From: Ursus arctos
Lineage: Eukaryota > Chordata > Mammalia > Carnivora > Ursidae
Reading direction: 5' to 3'
Assembly (NCBI RefSeq): GCF_023065955.2
Contig: NW_026622997.1
Location: 5,008,001 to 5,072,000, forward strand
Length of the DNA: 64,000 bases
In this document: piece after piece, positions 21,516 to 31,710 of the stretch
Position numbering within the stretch: position 1 is the first letter of the stretch
Layout of the letters: every line of letters begins with the position of its first letter
Notes under the pieces: generated by a model
Told to the model about the DNA's origin: nothing
The model's database searches: none
What the model saw: only the letters and a program-made list of their open reading frames with translations
Program-made: the position numbers and the translations under genes

Positions 21516-23040
21516 TAACTGTTAACATTTTGGTAGGTGTTTTTGTAGTATTCCATTCATATACAGTTGTATCAGATGGTGTGTATTGTCTTTGTAGCCA
21601 GCTTTTGGCCATTAAACATTGCATAATTAACATTTTTCCATTTCACTAAAAGTCTCCTCTTGCCTCTTCACTGAAGGTCATTGTCTGAGTCTAGGAGTAG
21701 AGAACAGATAGAAGGGGATTCATCAAGAACTTGGGCTCCTTGAATGGGATTCTAGAAACACACTTGGTCCCCAGCTCATCTGTTCTGTAGCGGTGGCCTT
21801 GGAATGAGGAACACTGACCTTTCTGCAATGACAAACCTCAGAATTGTCCTGGAAAGTTACACACCTCAAGAGGATCCTGAAATGAAAATACCTGAAAAGA
21901 GAGCTGTGTTTCATGAGTCACCTGCTACCGCTGTGGGGGATGGAATTTCTCTGACACTGAGAGTATTTGGTCTTTTTACATTTAGCCTCACTGCTCGTGT
22001 TTTCCAGAACCGTATATACTCCCTAACGTCTCTGTCTGTGCCTGTCACTATCTTATTTAAGAAAACCCAAACCACATAAATTATAATAAACAAAGATATT
22101 TTGAAATCGACCCTTTATTACCACAGAGAAAAATCATGTGCTGGGTAAATGTTGGTTGACACTGGTGAATTCATTATAGGAAATGGTCATATGACTTCTT
22201 TCTGAAGGAGGCTGTGGGGGAGGGAGTGCTTCAACCCAGGTCCAGGGGACACTGAGGTATATTTAGCATCTCATAACCATGAACTGTTGGCTTTGAGTCA
22301 TACCAATTCTACTGCTCTGTGAGGTCCTCAGGCATCACTTGATATATTGAGTAGATTCTATTATCTGTCTCAGTTTTTCCACTTGAATGTGAGATTCACT
22401 CCATGAGAACAGAGACTGGATCACATCTGTTTTCCTTTGCATTTCAAGAATCAAGCAGAGTACCTGGCATCTAATAGGTATGAAATAAAAGCTGTGTCAG
22501 ATGGATGGACAGATGGATGGATGGATGATGGATGGAGAGGATGGGATGAGGTGAAATGAGATAGCACTGATTTGTTGGTCCTGTAGTTTAGTTTGGGTGC
22601 TTTATTGAAGGGATGAACTCAGGTTTCACTCACACACCCCAAATCAAGCTTCTGTTTACACACTGTTAGAAAGTTGCTTAAAGAGAATTTACAATTTTTT
22701 TGAAGAGAAAAGATGATGTGATTAGAGAAGAACACAAGGCAAAATATACTTAGAAGTTGAACTCCAACCCCTCTTAGTCTAAGAGAGAAGGGGGGTCTTT
22801 ATCTGCCTTCACATAGACAGTTATGCGGCAACTAAAGTTAATCTCTCTGCAAGAGGGAAAGTTTTAAAAAATGTAAAATGTAAAATGTAATAATGTCACA
22901 CAGAAAATCATGACAAGTATTTGTTGGAAATTGTCAATAGAATGAATTGAAACCACCTACGAAAACAAACAAACAAACAAAGCTTCAGAGATTTAGAGTC
23001 CAGTTTCAACTATCTGAAATCCAGTAGCAAATTTAGGAAT
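21516..23040. other. Single-copy DNA with two short tandem repeats
   Basis: No gene supported. The 91-codon frame at 21804-22079 begins well but has no known relatives and overlaps open frames on the other strand. A (GGAT)-type repeat is at 22500-22550 and (AAAC)n at about 22964-22980. Confidence 0.5.
22500..22550 (+). repeat. (GGAT)n microsatellite
   Basis: Imperfect run of GATG/GGAT units: ATGGATGGACAGATGGATGG and on, ending in GAGGATGGGATGAGG. Confidence 0.9.
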
Positions 23041-23057
23041 AAAGAACAAAAGATCTC

Positions 23058-23256
23058 AGGGCGCCTGGGTGGCTTGGTCGTTAAGCGTCTGCCTTCGGCT
23101 CAGGGCGTGATCCCAGAGTCCTGGGATCGAGCCCCACATCAGGCTCCTCTGCTGGGAGCCTGCTTCTTCCTTTCCCACTCCCCCTGCTTGTGTTCCCTCT
23201 CTCGCTGGCTGTCTCTCTCTCTCTGTCAAATAAATAAATAAAAATCTTAAAAAAAA
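23058..23256 (+). mobile_element. Carnivore SINE
   Basis: Full-length SINE with GGCGCCTGGGTGGCTTGGTC and the bear-type middle part. Perfect TSD AAAGAACAAAAGATCTC (17 bp) at 23041-23057 and 23257-23273. Confidence 0.97.
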
Positions 23257-23273
23257 AAAGAACAAAAGATCTC

Positions 23274-24128
23274 TAAACAGAAAAACAGATGCAACAAAGT
23301 TTGTGCATCCTACACAAGTGACCTTTACCTTCATTCAAATCTATTCACCCTTTATGCCCAACTCTAACAAACGTGACAGTCCTGCTTACTAGCTAAAAAC
23401 TAGTTAACAGAAGGTATTTAAAACAGAAACAGTGCTGCCAGAAATGGAAACTCTGAATTTATGGTGGGGGAGGCAGGTGAAAAACTACACAAAACTGTTG
23501 TAAAATATTAGGCTCGAGAACTCAAAAGGCAGAATAGTCCAAGATAATTTACTATTCAAGCAACCCCTTTTACATTTTCATGGCCCCTCAAAGTATAATA
23601 CACTTCAAACATTACTCAGTTTTCTAATATGTTATTCTCTATATAACAAAAAGCTAGATGTTTGGAATCCTAAGTAATTTCTCTTAGATATAATGGTATA
23701 AATAATGGTTTTCTTTTCAGATCAGCCTCTAAGAGTCAGTGACCTCCATAACACAACTGCAATATTTATAAATTGCAGTAAACGTAACAGAAAACAATTC
23801 TGGAGCCACTCTTTTCTTTTCAACATATGAAAGCCATATGGCAATTATTAATAAAATAGATCCATAGCTTGCAACACTCTCCAAACTGCTGATCTGGTCC
23901 AGCCCCCAGGCCCATTTGGTGGAGATTAAACCTCCCTCACGGCCATTGTCTTTGCCTGATCTTCCACACAGACCACTGGAATCCAAAACAGAGAAATGTG
24001 GGATGGAAGTGCTTTGTATAAAAAGATGGTGTTAGAGGTAACAGTTGCCTCAGTGAGGCCAGAAAAGGTCCGATTTACCACTAGGACAAGGTTAAGGGTT
24101 ATTCTCATTAATTTGCTGCATCCAGTTA
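23274..24128. other. Single-copy DNA, nothing recognised
   Basis: Short minus-strand frames at 23729-24108 have no recognised relatives. No repeat seen. Confidence 0.45.
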
Positions 24129-24143
24129 TAGGGTATCTATTCT

Positions 24144-24352
24144 TTTTTTTTTTTTAAGATTTTATTTATTTATTTATTTATTTAGAGAAAGCAAGAATAA
24201 GCAGGGGGAGGGGCAGAGGGAGAGAGAATCTCAAGCAGACTCCCCATTGAGTGCAGAGCCCGACACGGGGCTTGATCCCAGGGCCCTGTGATCATGACCT
24301 GAGCTGAAATCAAGAGTCTGACCCTTAACCAATGGAGCTACCCAGGAGCCCC
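24144..24352 (-). mobile_element. Carnivore SINE, minus strand, older subfamily
   Basis: Poly-T, AAGATTTTATTTATTTATTT, GGGGAGGGGCAGAGGGAGAG, ATCATGACCTGAGCTGAAAT and CTACCCAGGAGCCCC. Flanks TAGGGTATCTATTCTT (24129-24144) and TAGGACATCTGTTCTT (24353-24368) form an aged 16-bp TSD with three differences. Confidence 0.93.
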
Positions 24353-24368
24353 TAGGACATCTGTTCTT

Positions 24369-25473
24369 TACCTACTGACTGGGACATGGCCCACAATATA
24401 TGCATTTGGAGCCAACAAAATAACGAATGGACAATGATATCCTTTCCTAAAGAAGGGCAGCCCCTGAGAGGGCTGGTCACCCTAACTTGTGGGGGGGATC
24501 TAGTTTCCCACCACAGACTTCCAGGATGTCCCAGTTGCGGAGCTGGAGGCCAGAGCATCAGGCACAAAGCAGCAGTTGCGAGCCACTGGGAACCTTAGCA
24601 TTCATGCGGCAGGAATTTCTAGGGAAGCAATGGCTGATAAGGAAGGGAAACAAGAAAAGAGAGAAAAGGAAATTCATTCCCATGGTAAGAAGTATCCAAG
24701 ATACTCAGGGTCAAGTAGTGGTGGCAGGGAGAGAAATTAACTGGCAGCTAGAGGTGAATCATTTAGGTCAGAGATCTGTTAAAATAAATGTTCCTACTAG
24801 AAAATCTCTCAAGCCAAAGAAAAAAAAGATTAAACTGTGTTTAGTTTCCTCTGAGAGACAAAAACTTATTCAATGCACTTTAGAAAACATACCACCCAAA
24901 TGAGTTAAAATTTTATTTTTATTATTTTTTCATATTCTTGAGGTAAAATTTTAAAAGTATACATATTACATTATATATGCTAGATAAGTGGGATATTATT
25001 CTTTCTTCCAGGTTAAGGGTTATTTTAACAGCTGATTAGAGTGAAAAAGAAGACATGACACTTAGCAAGAGGATAAGTCTTCCAGATTATGTATATGCAG
25101 GTTTTTTTCTAGCATCTCTTAATTTTCAGGTTTATTAACAATGAAAATGATCTTCAGCTATGCCCACCACAGGAAAACAGCTGCAATAACCAAGAGTAAG
25201 GGACCCTTTAATACATAGAACCAAAACTAATACAGCTGAAAGTAGGTTGTGGTTTTTAAATTTATTTCATTGTTAAATAGCTTATTGGACAAGGAGGAGA
25301 AAGTAGGTTAATCATTAGCAAGGGCGGATGAAGTGGTGTTTTGAAATGGTCCATTTAAGTTATCTAGATAGACCATTCTGTTGCTAGTCCCTAGTCGGAA
25401 TCCCATCTGAAGGCCTAGGAATGAGTCACCCTGATTATTCCTCAACAAATCAAAACATCATAGTAAAGCAGCA
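24369..25473. other. Single-copy DNA, nothing recognised
   Basis: Frames at 24386-24598 (70 codons) and 24487-24903 (138 codons) are the longest here outside repeats. They overlap each other, carry no motif I recognise and lack visible exon or promoter context, so I do not call a gene. 24905-25300 is AT-rich. Confidence 0.45.
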
Positions 25474-25513
25474 ATACATACATACGTACGTACGTACGTA
25501 CATACATACATAA
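25474..25513 (+). repeat. (CATA)n / (CGTA)n compound microsatellite
   Basis: CATACATA, then four CGTA units, then CATACATACATA. The CpG-containing core sits symmetrically between CATA arms. Confidence 0.92.
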
Positions 25514-25773
25514 TAAAATATAGCAAGGGGTTAAAATTCTTGACATAAAAGTCTCCTAAAAGTCAACATGAAAAGCAAACACAACTCAATTTCAAAAACA
25601 TGACAAAGGATATAAGTAGACAATTCACAGAAGAATTGCAAATGGTTAATATGGATTTTAAAAGATTCTCAATCCCCTGAGGATCAGAGATATGCCAATG
25701 ATAATAAGACAGCATTTCCACTTATCAGATGGCAACAAGTAAAGATTGCTAATATCCACTTTTGGGAAAATGC

Positions 25774-26420
25774 CAGGATTGGTTTTCCAAGCATGATCTG
25801 AGGAACTTTTGCATTAGAATCATGGTGGGTTTATTTAAAAGGCGATTCCCCAAACCTGGAAACAACCCAGATGTCCTTTAATGGTTGAACTGACAAACTG
25901 TGACATACCCACACCAGGAAATACTACTTAGAAATGAAAAGGAGCAAACTGTTGATACAGACAACTACTTGGATGGTTTTCAAAGGCATTATTCAAAGTG
26001 AAAAAAGCCAGTCTCAAAAGGTTATATACAAAATGATTCTAGACTTGAAGAGAAAACAAATCAATAGTTATAGAGAAAATATTGGTGTTCACCAGGGATT
26101 TGAGGTGGGGAGAGGGAGTGACTATAATGTGATAGCATGAAGAAACTTGTTACGGTAATGAAACTCTTCTGTATCCTGGCTGTTCCACCATCAGGTGGTT
26201 CTACAAATCTAGTACCTGGGTTAAAATTCACAGAACTCTGTACTCCACCTTCTCTGAAGTCAAATTTACAGTGTGAAATGTTAAACAAGCGTATAAGACA
26301 CATATATGGAGCCCACCTCAGACTTACCAATCAAAATTTCTGGGCAGGTGTTCAGCCAGTGACCTCTCTTAACAACGTCCTAGTGATTCTTGCGGATACT
26401 AGGTTTTAAGAAACACTAGC
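25774..26420 (+). mobile_element. MER5-like hAT DNA transposon, split by another L1
   Basis: 5' half 25774-25856 (CAGGATTGGTTTTCC, GAGGAACTTTTGCATTAGAA, GCGATTCCCCAAACC) and 3' half about 26306-26420 (GGAGCCCACCTCAGACTTAC, CAAAATTTCTGGGCAGGTG, TAGTGATTCTTGCGGATACT, AAGAAACACTAG) are the two ends of a non-autonomous MER5-type element. It has no transposase. Confidence 0.65.
25857..26305 (+). mobile_element. Old L1 3' end inside the MER5-like element
   Basis: TGGAAACAACCCAGATGTCC, AGGAAATACTACTTAGAAATG, GGTGGGGAGAGGGAGTGAC and ACTCTTCTGTATCCTGGCTG follow L1 3' order. It sits between the two MER5 halves, so it is the innermost and youngest of the three layers. Confidence 0.65.
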
Positions 26421-26720
26421 TTGTCGTAATTTTCCATATGAGTGTAAATTTGTACCCATTCTGGAGGATCATTAGGAATATATAACAAAATGTAGAACGT
26501 CTATAAGCTTTTACTCAGCAATCCACTTTTAGTAATATATCATACGGATACACTCAACAAGAGTTTGCCAAAACATGTACAAACGCGGGCACCAGCAGGA
26601 ATGCAGCAGTGAAAATTAGGAACAACTTAGATTTCCATCAATAGCAAACAGTTAAATAAATTATACTACAGTGATATTGTGCATTTGTAAGCACACAACG
26701 GAAAAGGAGAATACACCTAA

Positions 26721-27195
26721 AATGTTAGTATTTATTTACGTTCTAATACATCCAGAAGGAACCCTCCAGGCTGTTAGTGAACATTATGCAGTCTCAGGCA
26801 GTGGCTTTACCCACACCCATCCTGCCCTCTGAAAAAAGGAGAATTGAATTGCCTCCGTTTAAACAAATAGGGAAATCTCACATACAAATCTAGATATGGC
26901 ACTGGTGGTTCAGTGGTAGAACTCTCACCTCCCAAATACAGGTATGCCGTTCCTCCGGAGGAATAAGAAGTCCTGTCATCCACAGCCTGGACCTGCAGCC
27001 AGTATAGGCATATACACTCTGGGCTTTCTCTCCACCACACTGAGACCTTAAAGTTTGACTTACCTAATAAGCTGTAGGAAGAGGTAGAGAGTCCTTCAAA
27101 TTCTGTTTTTTATATATGTGTACCTGTGTGAATAGAAATTGATATGAAAAGTCTAACAGGGGGATATAAATTAAATTTAATGTTTTCATTATTAT
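26721..27195. other. Single-copy DNA holding a tRNA-like fragment
   Basis: Nothing recognised except the tRNA-Gly-like stretch at 26898-26930. The 77-codon minus-strand frame at 26807-27040 overlaps that fragment and is not supported. Confidence 0.45.
26898..26930 (+). pseudogene. tRNA-Gly-like 5' half (tRNA pseudogene fragment)
   Basis: GCACTGGTGGTTCAGTGGTA followed by GAACTCTCACCT matches the 5' half of mammalian tRNA-Gly (acceptor 5' strand, D-arm with A box, 5' side of the anticodon stem) with about three differences. The anticodon loop onward (CCCAAATACAGG) does not continue the tRNA, and no B box (GGTTCGAATCC) follows. It cannot be a working tRNA gene and resembles a tRNA 5' half copied into the genome. 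Confidence 0.7.
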
Positions 27196-27199
27196 TGTT

Positions 27200-27360
27200 T
27201 TTCTTGGGCATCTTCTCTGTGCCAGGGGCTTTACACATACTGTGTCTAATTCTCACAATAGCCTTTATGGTGGATTTTATTATCCCTCAATCCAGATGAG
27301 GAAACTATAGCACTGGGAGGTTAAGTCACTTGCCCAAGTCTCCCTGCTCCCTCCTTACCC
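27200..27360 (-). repeat. MIR SINE, minus strand
   Basis: CTTCTCTGTGCCAGGGGCTT, TCTCACAATAGCCTTTATGG, CCAGATGAGGAAACTATAGC and GGTTAAGTCACTTGCCCAAG are standard reversed MIR blocks in the right order. Confidence 0.85.
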
Positions 27361-27498
27361 AGGCAAAGGCAAAGGCCCATTTCTTTTGTCCCCTAGGCTC
27401 TGCTTGCCTTTCCAAGTAACACTGCTCTGGACTGACAAACCAAAAATTCATCATATGTAAGTATATTTCCATCATTCCACATTAATTAAATAAAAAAA

Positions 27499-27585
27499 GC
27501 TTATTTCAAATATTTAGGTAGTGTACGAACAGATTGTTTCTGTTGCAGAATCTATTCATACACTATTTAAATATTAGAAATGAGC
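27499..27585. repeat. Long imperfect inverted repeat (hairpin)
   Basis: Left arm 27503-27542 (ATTTCAAATATTTAGGTAGT onward, ending TTTCTG) and right arm 27546-27581 (CAGAATCTATTCATACACTA onward, ending TAGAAAT) are reverse complements at most positions, with a 3-nt loop (TTG). The differences are a 4-nt bulge and a few mismatches, mainly transition-type. It could be a palindromic MITE remnant or an RNA hairpin; I cannot name a family. Confidence 0.85.
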
Positions 27586-27589
27586 AGCC

Positions 27590-27885
27590 TCTGTTCCGTT
27601 TTCTGGGCCTCCCTGGTGATGTCCCCCATGAGAGCTCTGTTGCTTGTCTACAGATATCATCCTTCTGATTGGGTTACCACCATTCTGATGGGTTGGTTCC
27701 CTTGCTTACCAGTTGTTGAGTATTTTGAATATCACTCCTGGTGACATGACTATTTCCTAATAACTAGTCCCTGATATTTACAACATCTCCTCTCCCTTCA
27801 TCATTATCACTAAGCTGTCTTGCCTTCAAAGTGTGACTCTTGCTGTTCCTCCTGTCTGATTTGGCCTTGTTTTATATTCCCTTGA
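27590..27885. other. Single-copy DNA, nothing recognised
   Basis: No gene or repeat identified. Confidence 0.4.
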
Positions 27886-28125
27886 CCTGTTTAAAACCAT
27901 CCAGGCTTCTGGGCTCAATTCAAGTCCCATCCTTCTGAAAGCCTTCCCTGCCAGCGCACCCCAATTCCTGGTGGCCTTGCGCTCACCTCTGTCATGGACT
28001 ATCCTACGACTTGCTGTGAGCTTCTTGCCGGGGGTGGGGTGGGGGTGTGCTCATATCATTCTATCTTCCACACATAGCAAAAGGCCTGTCACCCATTATG
28101 TGCCTGATGCATGTTCCTTGACTCA
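27885..28125 (+). repeat. L2 LINE 3' end
   Basis: CAATTCAAGTCCCATCCTTC, TGAAAGCCTTCCCTGCCAGC, GCTGTGAGCTTCTTGCCGGG, GCAAAAGGCCTGTCACCC and ATGCATGTTCCTTGACTCAG follow the L2 3' order. Confidence 0.68.
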
Positions 28126-28484
28126 GTTGGAGTTAGGCCAGATGAATAACATTTACAACTGGCTGAGCAGGTGGGAACAATTCTGATTTAGAGGACATCA
28201 GTGCCTAGACTCCAAGATGTCTTCTCTCACCAAGTGGTTGGAGGACTGGCCACACTCAAGCCAGATGGGAATGAAGAATGGTCTTGGAAAGTCTCTCATA
28301 GCTTCACTACATTCTGGTGCCTTATTGGTCCCTGATTGTGACATAATTTCAACCTTGTCCATGAATTTGTTTCAGACAAACCTCCTGTAGGGAGGCCTGC
28401 ACCAGAACTCACCTCTGTCAATCAACTTTCTTTCTCCCTGGAACTCATATGCTATTTCCTTTTCTCAAAATGCTGTTCTCGGCC

Positions 28485-28690
28485 AAGGCCAATTATGTCC
28501 CCAGGGGACTTGTAACATTGTCTGAAGACATTTTTGGTTGTCACAACTGGGGAGTGCATGCTCCTGGCATCTAGAGGGTAGAGGCCAGGAATAATGCTAC
28601 ACATCTTACAATGCACAGGACAGCCACCACAGTAAAGAACTTTCTAGCCCCTAATGCCAATAGGTCTGAGGCTGAGAAGTTCTGTGCAGC
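28485..28690 (+). repeat. MER-type hAT DNA transposon remnant
   Basis: TTGTAACATTGTCTGAAGAC, ATTTTTGGTTGTCACAACTG, GGCATCTAGAGGGTAGAGGC, ATCTTACAATGCACAGGACA and CTGAGGCTGAGAAGTTCTG match a widespread non-autonomous mammalian MER element. The family name is not assigned. Confidence 0.65.
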
Positions 28691-28904
28691 TCTCTACGTT
28701 AGTTGTCAGTCCTCAAATTCTTCTCCAAGTCCTACTCTCTCACTGAAATTTTTCCAGGCCCCCTCTAGTTTGCCAGGATCTTTCCTTTCTTTAAATCCCG
28801 TCCTGCTTAGCATCTCCCCCACCTCCCCCCAACCCCCTGCTGGCACCATACAAACTAGGACTTGACACTAAATCAGACGTCACCGAATCTTCATTTGTTT
28901 TATT

Positions 28905-29005
28905 CTATATTTTCAATTAGGTTGTAAGATTATTAAAGGCAGTGATATTTACTTTTCTATAGGTTTGAGCCCTAAGCAAATGTGTAATAAATACTTGACT
29001 CAGGT
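28905..29005 (+). repeat. L2-like 3' terminus
   Basis: GGTTGTAAGATTATTAAAGG, GTTTGAGCCCTAAGCAAATG and TGTAATAAATACTTGACTCA resemble an L2 end. It is short and diverged. Confidence 0.5.
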
Positions 29006-30640
29006 AGGTCCTTTATGCATAGAATGAAATATAAATATGCCTAAATTTGCTAGCTCCTCTTAAGGATTTCAGGATATGGAAGCAGAGGAATCTTCTTTAA
29101 ATGTAAAAGGGAAGTTCTAGAATTTCCACAGAATTTAAACTCTTCTTATTCTGAGGAATATACCTGGAAGTGGAACTGAAGTACCAGCTACAGTCACGCT
29201 ATTCCCTAAAGTTTAAATAAAATATGGCTCAACCCCTCAACATGGGAAAAGTAGCATTTTTCCCATCCAGGGACTCCTTGGGATATTACGTGTTCAGAAG
29301 TCACACCTGCCTCCACACATCTGCTCTGCTAAGACACCTCTTTGCCCTCACCTGCCACAACCAAACTCTCCTTCCTACCCTGGGCAGACTCTGCCTTGAC
29401 AGTTCCTTTTTCCCAGTGTCCCCTAAAATCTCCTACATAGGGCGTTTACATGTGATTAAGTCTTTAGAGAGGGTTGAAAATACAGACCTACAAATAAAAT
29501 AGTAGACAGCACCCCCCCTTTTTTTGATAGCTCTATTTTCAAAAGTCTTTCATCAACCCCAGCCCAGGAATTTCTCATAGACCTACCTGCTTTTTGCTCC
29601 AGACTTCAATCTTCTGCTTTGTAGCTCTGCACCTTCTCTGTCTTCCTTCTTTTTCCTCAAATCTTTCCTAGCCCCCACTCTCAAATCCCTCTGAACTGCT
29701 TTTGCAGAGCAGCCCAACAATTCCCGAAGCTTCACCTTCCCCACCCCAAGCAGTCTAAGATGGTATTACCCTAACAAAGATTGTTATATCTCCCTAAAAC
29801 CAAACCAAACCAAACCAAACCAAACCAAACCAAACAAAAATCTCTTCTTGTCTTGTGTTCATTTCACTCTACAAAGACAGAACTCTGAGTTCCGGTGAAG
29901 AGAAATGTCAGCCATGAAGGGAAATGCTTTCAGCAGAGACAAGGCACAGAGCTTCCCAAAGGAGAAAGTGTGGCACGGGTGTGAAGGAGGTGACCTGAAG
30001 AATGAGGAAAGTTGTATTAAGGCTGTCATGGTTTGGTACGTGTCAGCCAACTGGTTTGCTTTCTAACCAAATCTTGGAGGGCTGGGGACACTGTTAAAAC
30101 CACCCATGTGGCAGGGCCAGCCATGAAGCTGGTATGAGCCACTTTCCTCTCTGGAAATAAGAATGAGGACAGCACTGCACACAGCAGTGTGCTAGCATAT
30201 ATTTTCCCTGGAGGTGCCAATAAACGCCTTATTTGGGCACTAAAGAAAGGCGAAAACACATCATTTGTGTAGCACTCACTTTTGTTGATACATATAAAGT
30301 ACCTATAAAGTTAATAATTCTTATTTTGTAAGTGATATAAACTCATTATAAAAAATTATAGGTGGTGAAACTCACTCCTAATCTCACTGTGAGAAATAAT
30401 CTCTGAATATTTTAGTGTATTTCCTGCCCTAATAAGGGTCTTGTGGAAATAAGGGCTTTTCATCTCTAAAGAAATGCTCAGGTCAGTTTTATCACAGAAA
30501 AAGGCTCTTATTTTATAGGATTAGAATTGGATATCAAAAATCTCATCTTCACCTCCACCTGGAAATGTCATGACCCATTCTTTAAGTTAATGTGGATATC
30601 CCCTAGGAAGCTCAGAGGCTTTCTTAGTCCTCCTCCCCCT
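29006..30640. other. Single-copy DNA with a pentanucleotide repeat
   Basis: No supported gene. Frames at 29224-29502, 29859-30050 (minus) and 30026-30259 (minus) have no known relatives. An (AAACC)n microsatellite is at 29797-29835. Confidence 0.45.
29797..29835 (+). repeat. (AAACC)n pentanucleotide microsatellite
   Basis: About eight near-perfect AAACC units. Confidence 0.95.
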
Positions 30641-30649
30641 TAAAATTAC

Positions 30650-30795
30650 TTTAGTTGTTCAATAAATACTTAATGAGGGACAGCTATTGTTACCAGACAC
30701 TGTTCTAGACAGTGGGGATACATCACAGAACAACACAGAAATCTTTGCTCGTGGAGCTCTTCCTTGTAGGAGGAGATAGCAAGGAGATGGGCAAG
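30650..30795 (-). repeat. L2-like relic, minus strand
   Basis: Plus-strand CAATAAATACTTAATGAGGG, CAGACACTGTTCTAGACAGTG, GGGATACATCACAGAACAAC and CTCGTGGAGCTCTTCCTTG give a reversed L2-type 3' end. Confidence 0.65.
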
Positions 30796-31160
30796 TGTCT
30801 TCATTTCTCTAGGTACTAATTTTCTCTCTGATCAAATAAACTGAGGAAGTTGTACCAGAAATTAAACATCTTCAGAGCTTGGGAAAATCATCTGAAATGC
30901 CCGTCTTAAATGAGAACATTTCTTTAAGGTTCTTTTAAAAAAATCTTTAAAAATTCTAATGAGCTCTTCATTTTGGACATGTCCAAGTGTTTAAAATATA
31001 AAAACAATGTTTAAAATGATTTATCATGGAATAAAAATGCTGCTCTGCGGAAGCACACCTTGGTTATGCAGTGACTACACACCCACCCAGACAGGTACTC
31101 CACCTTGAGGAGCAAGAATCTTCCTAGTCTGAAAGAACATGGCAATAATTTCTACTGATA

Positions 31161-31360
31161 TTTTTTCCCCCAAAGATTTTATTTATTTATTTGACAGAGA
31201 TAGAGACAGCCAGCGAGAGAGGGAACACAGGCAGGGGAAGTGGGAGAGGAAGAAGCAGGCTCTCAGCGGAGGAGCCTGATGTGGGGCTTGATCCCAGAAC
31301 GCCGGGATCACACCCTGAGCCCAACGTAGACGATTAACGACTGAGCCACCCAGGCGCCCC
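31161..31360 (-). mobile_element. Carnivore SINE, minus strand
   Basis: AAAGATTTTATTTATTTATT, CCAGCGAGAGAGGGAACACA and CTGAGCCACCCAGGCGCCCC. TSD TCTACTGATA at 31151-31160 and 31361-31370. Confidence 0.96.
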
Positions 31361-31574
31361 TCTACTGATACTTTTCTTGACAGCCAGTGCAGTAGGCAAG
31401 ATACCCAGACACTTGGTGTCTGCATTGCACAGAAGAAACCACTAAGTGGGAGCAAATTTTCAGAAAAAGGAAGCTGAAGACTAACTTCCCAGTCGTACTT
31501 CAGACAGACCCTGAAGTCTGAGTTCTCTTGCTTCAATCCTTGACACATTAAATTATTTAACACACATTTTGCAG

Positions 31575-31710
31575 CCCCAGACTCTTTTCATGACTCAAGG
31601 TAATCCTCACAGTCTGAGATAGATAGTTCCTGTTTTATAGATCTAAAAATAAAATCAAAGAGGTGGGGTCACTTGCTGAAGGGTTACACAAATAGAGCAT
31701 TCAAACAAGG
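31575..31710 (-). repeat. MIR-like SINE, minus strand
   Basis: AAGGTAATCCTCACAGTCTG, GTTCCTGTTTTATAGATC, AAGAGGTGGGGTCACTTGC and GGGTTACACAAATAGAGC follow the reversed MIR core. Confidence 0.65.

Larger units (their letters stand above)
25560..26720 (+). mobile_element. Ancient L1 (L1M-like), outer layer of a nest
   Basis: Outer pieces are about 25560-25773 (ACATGACAAAGGATATAAGTAGACAATTC-type text, then ATCAGATGGCAACAAGTAAAG) and 26421-26720 (GTGTAAATTTGTACCCATTC, TGGAGGATCATTAGG, GAACAACTTAGATTTCCATC, AAATTATACTACAGTGATA). Read together they give consecutive L1 ORF2/3' text, so the DNA between them (25774-26420) is an insertion. Confidence 0.7.

Noticed and set aside
24386..24903. Overlapping 70- and 138-codon frames as a candidate gene
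   Set aside because: No known domain, no visible splice or promoter context, and the two frames overlap in different phases. I could not separate them from chance.
29797..29835. Regular (AAACC)n array considered as a CRISPR or telomere-like array
   Set aside because: The unit is only 5 bp with no spacers, and it is neither TTAGGG nor its complement; it is a plain microsatellite.
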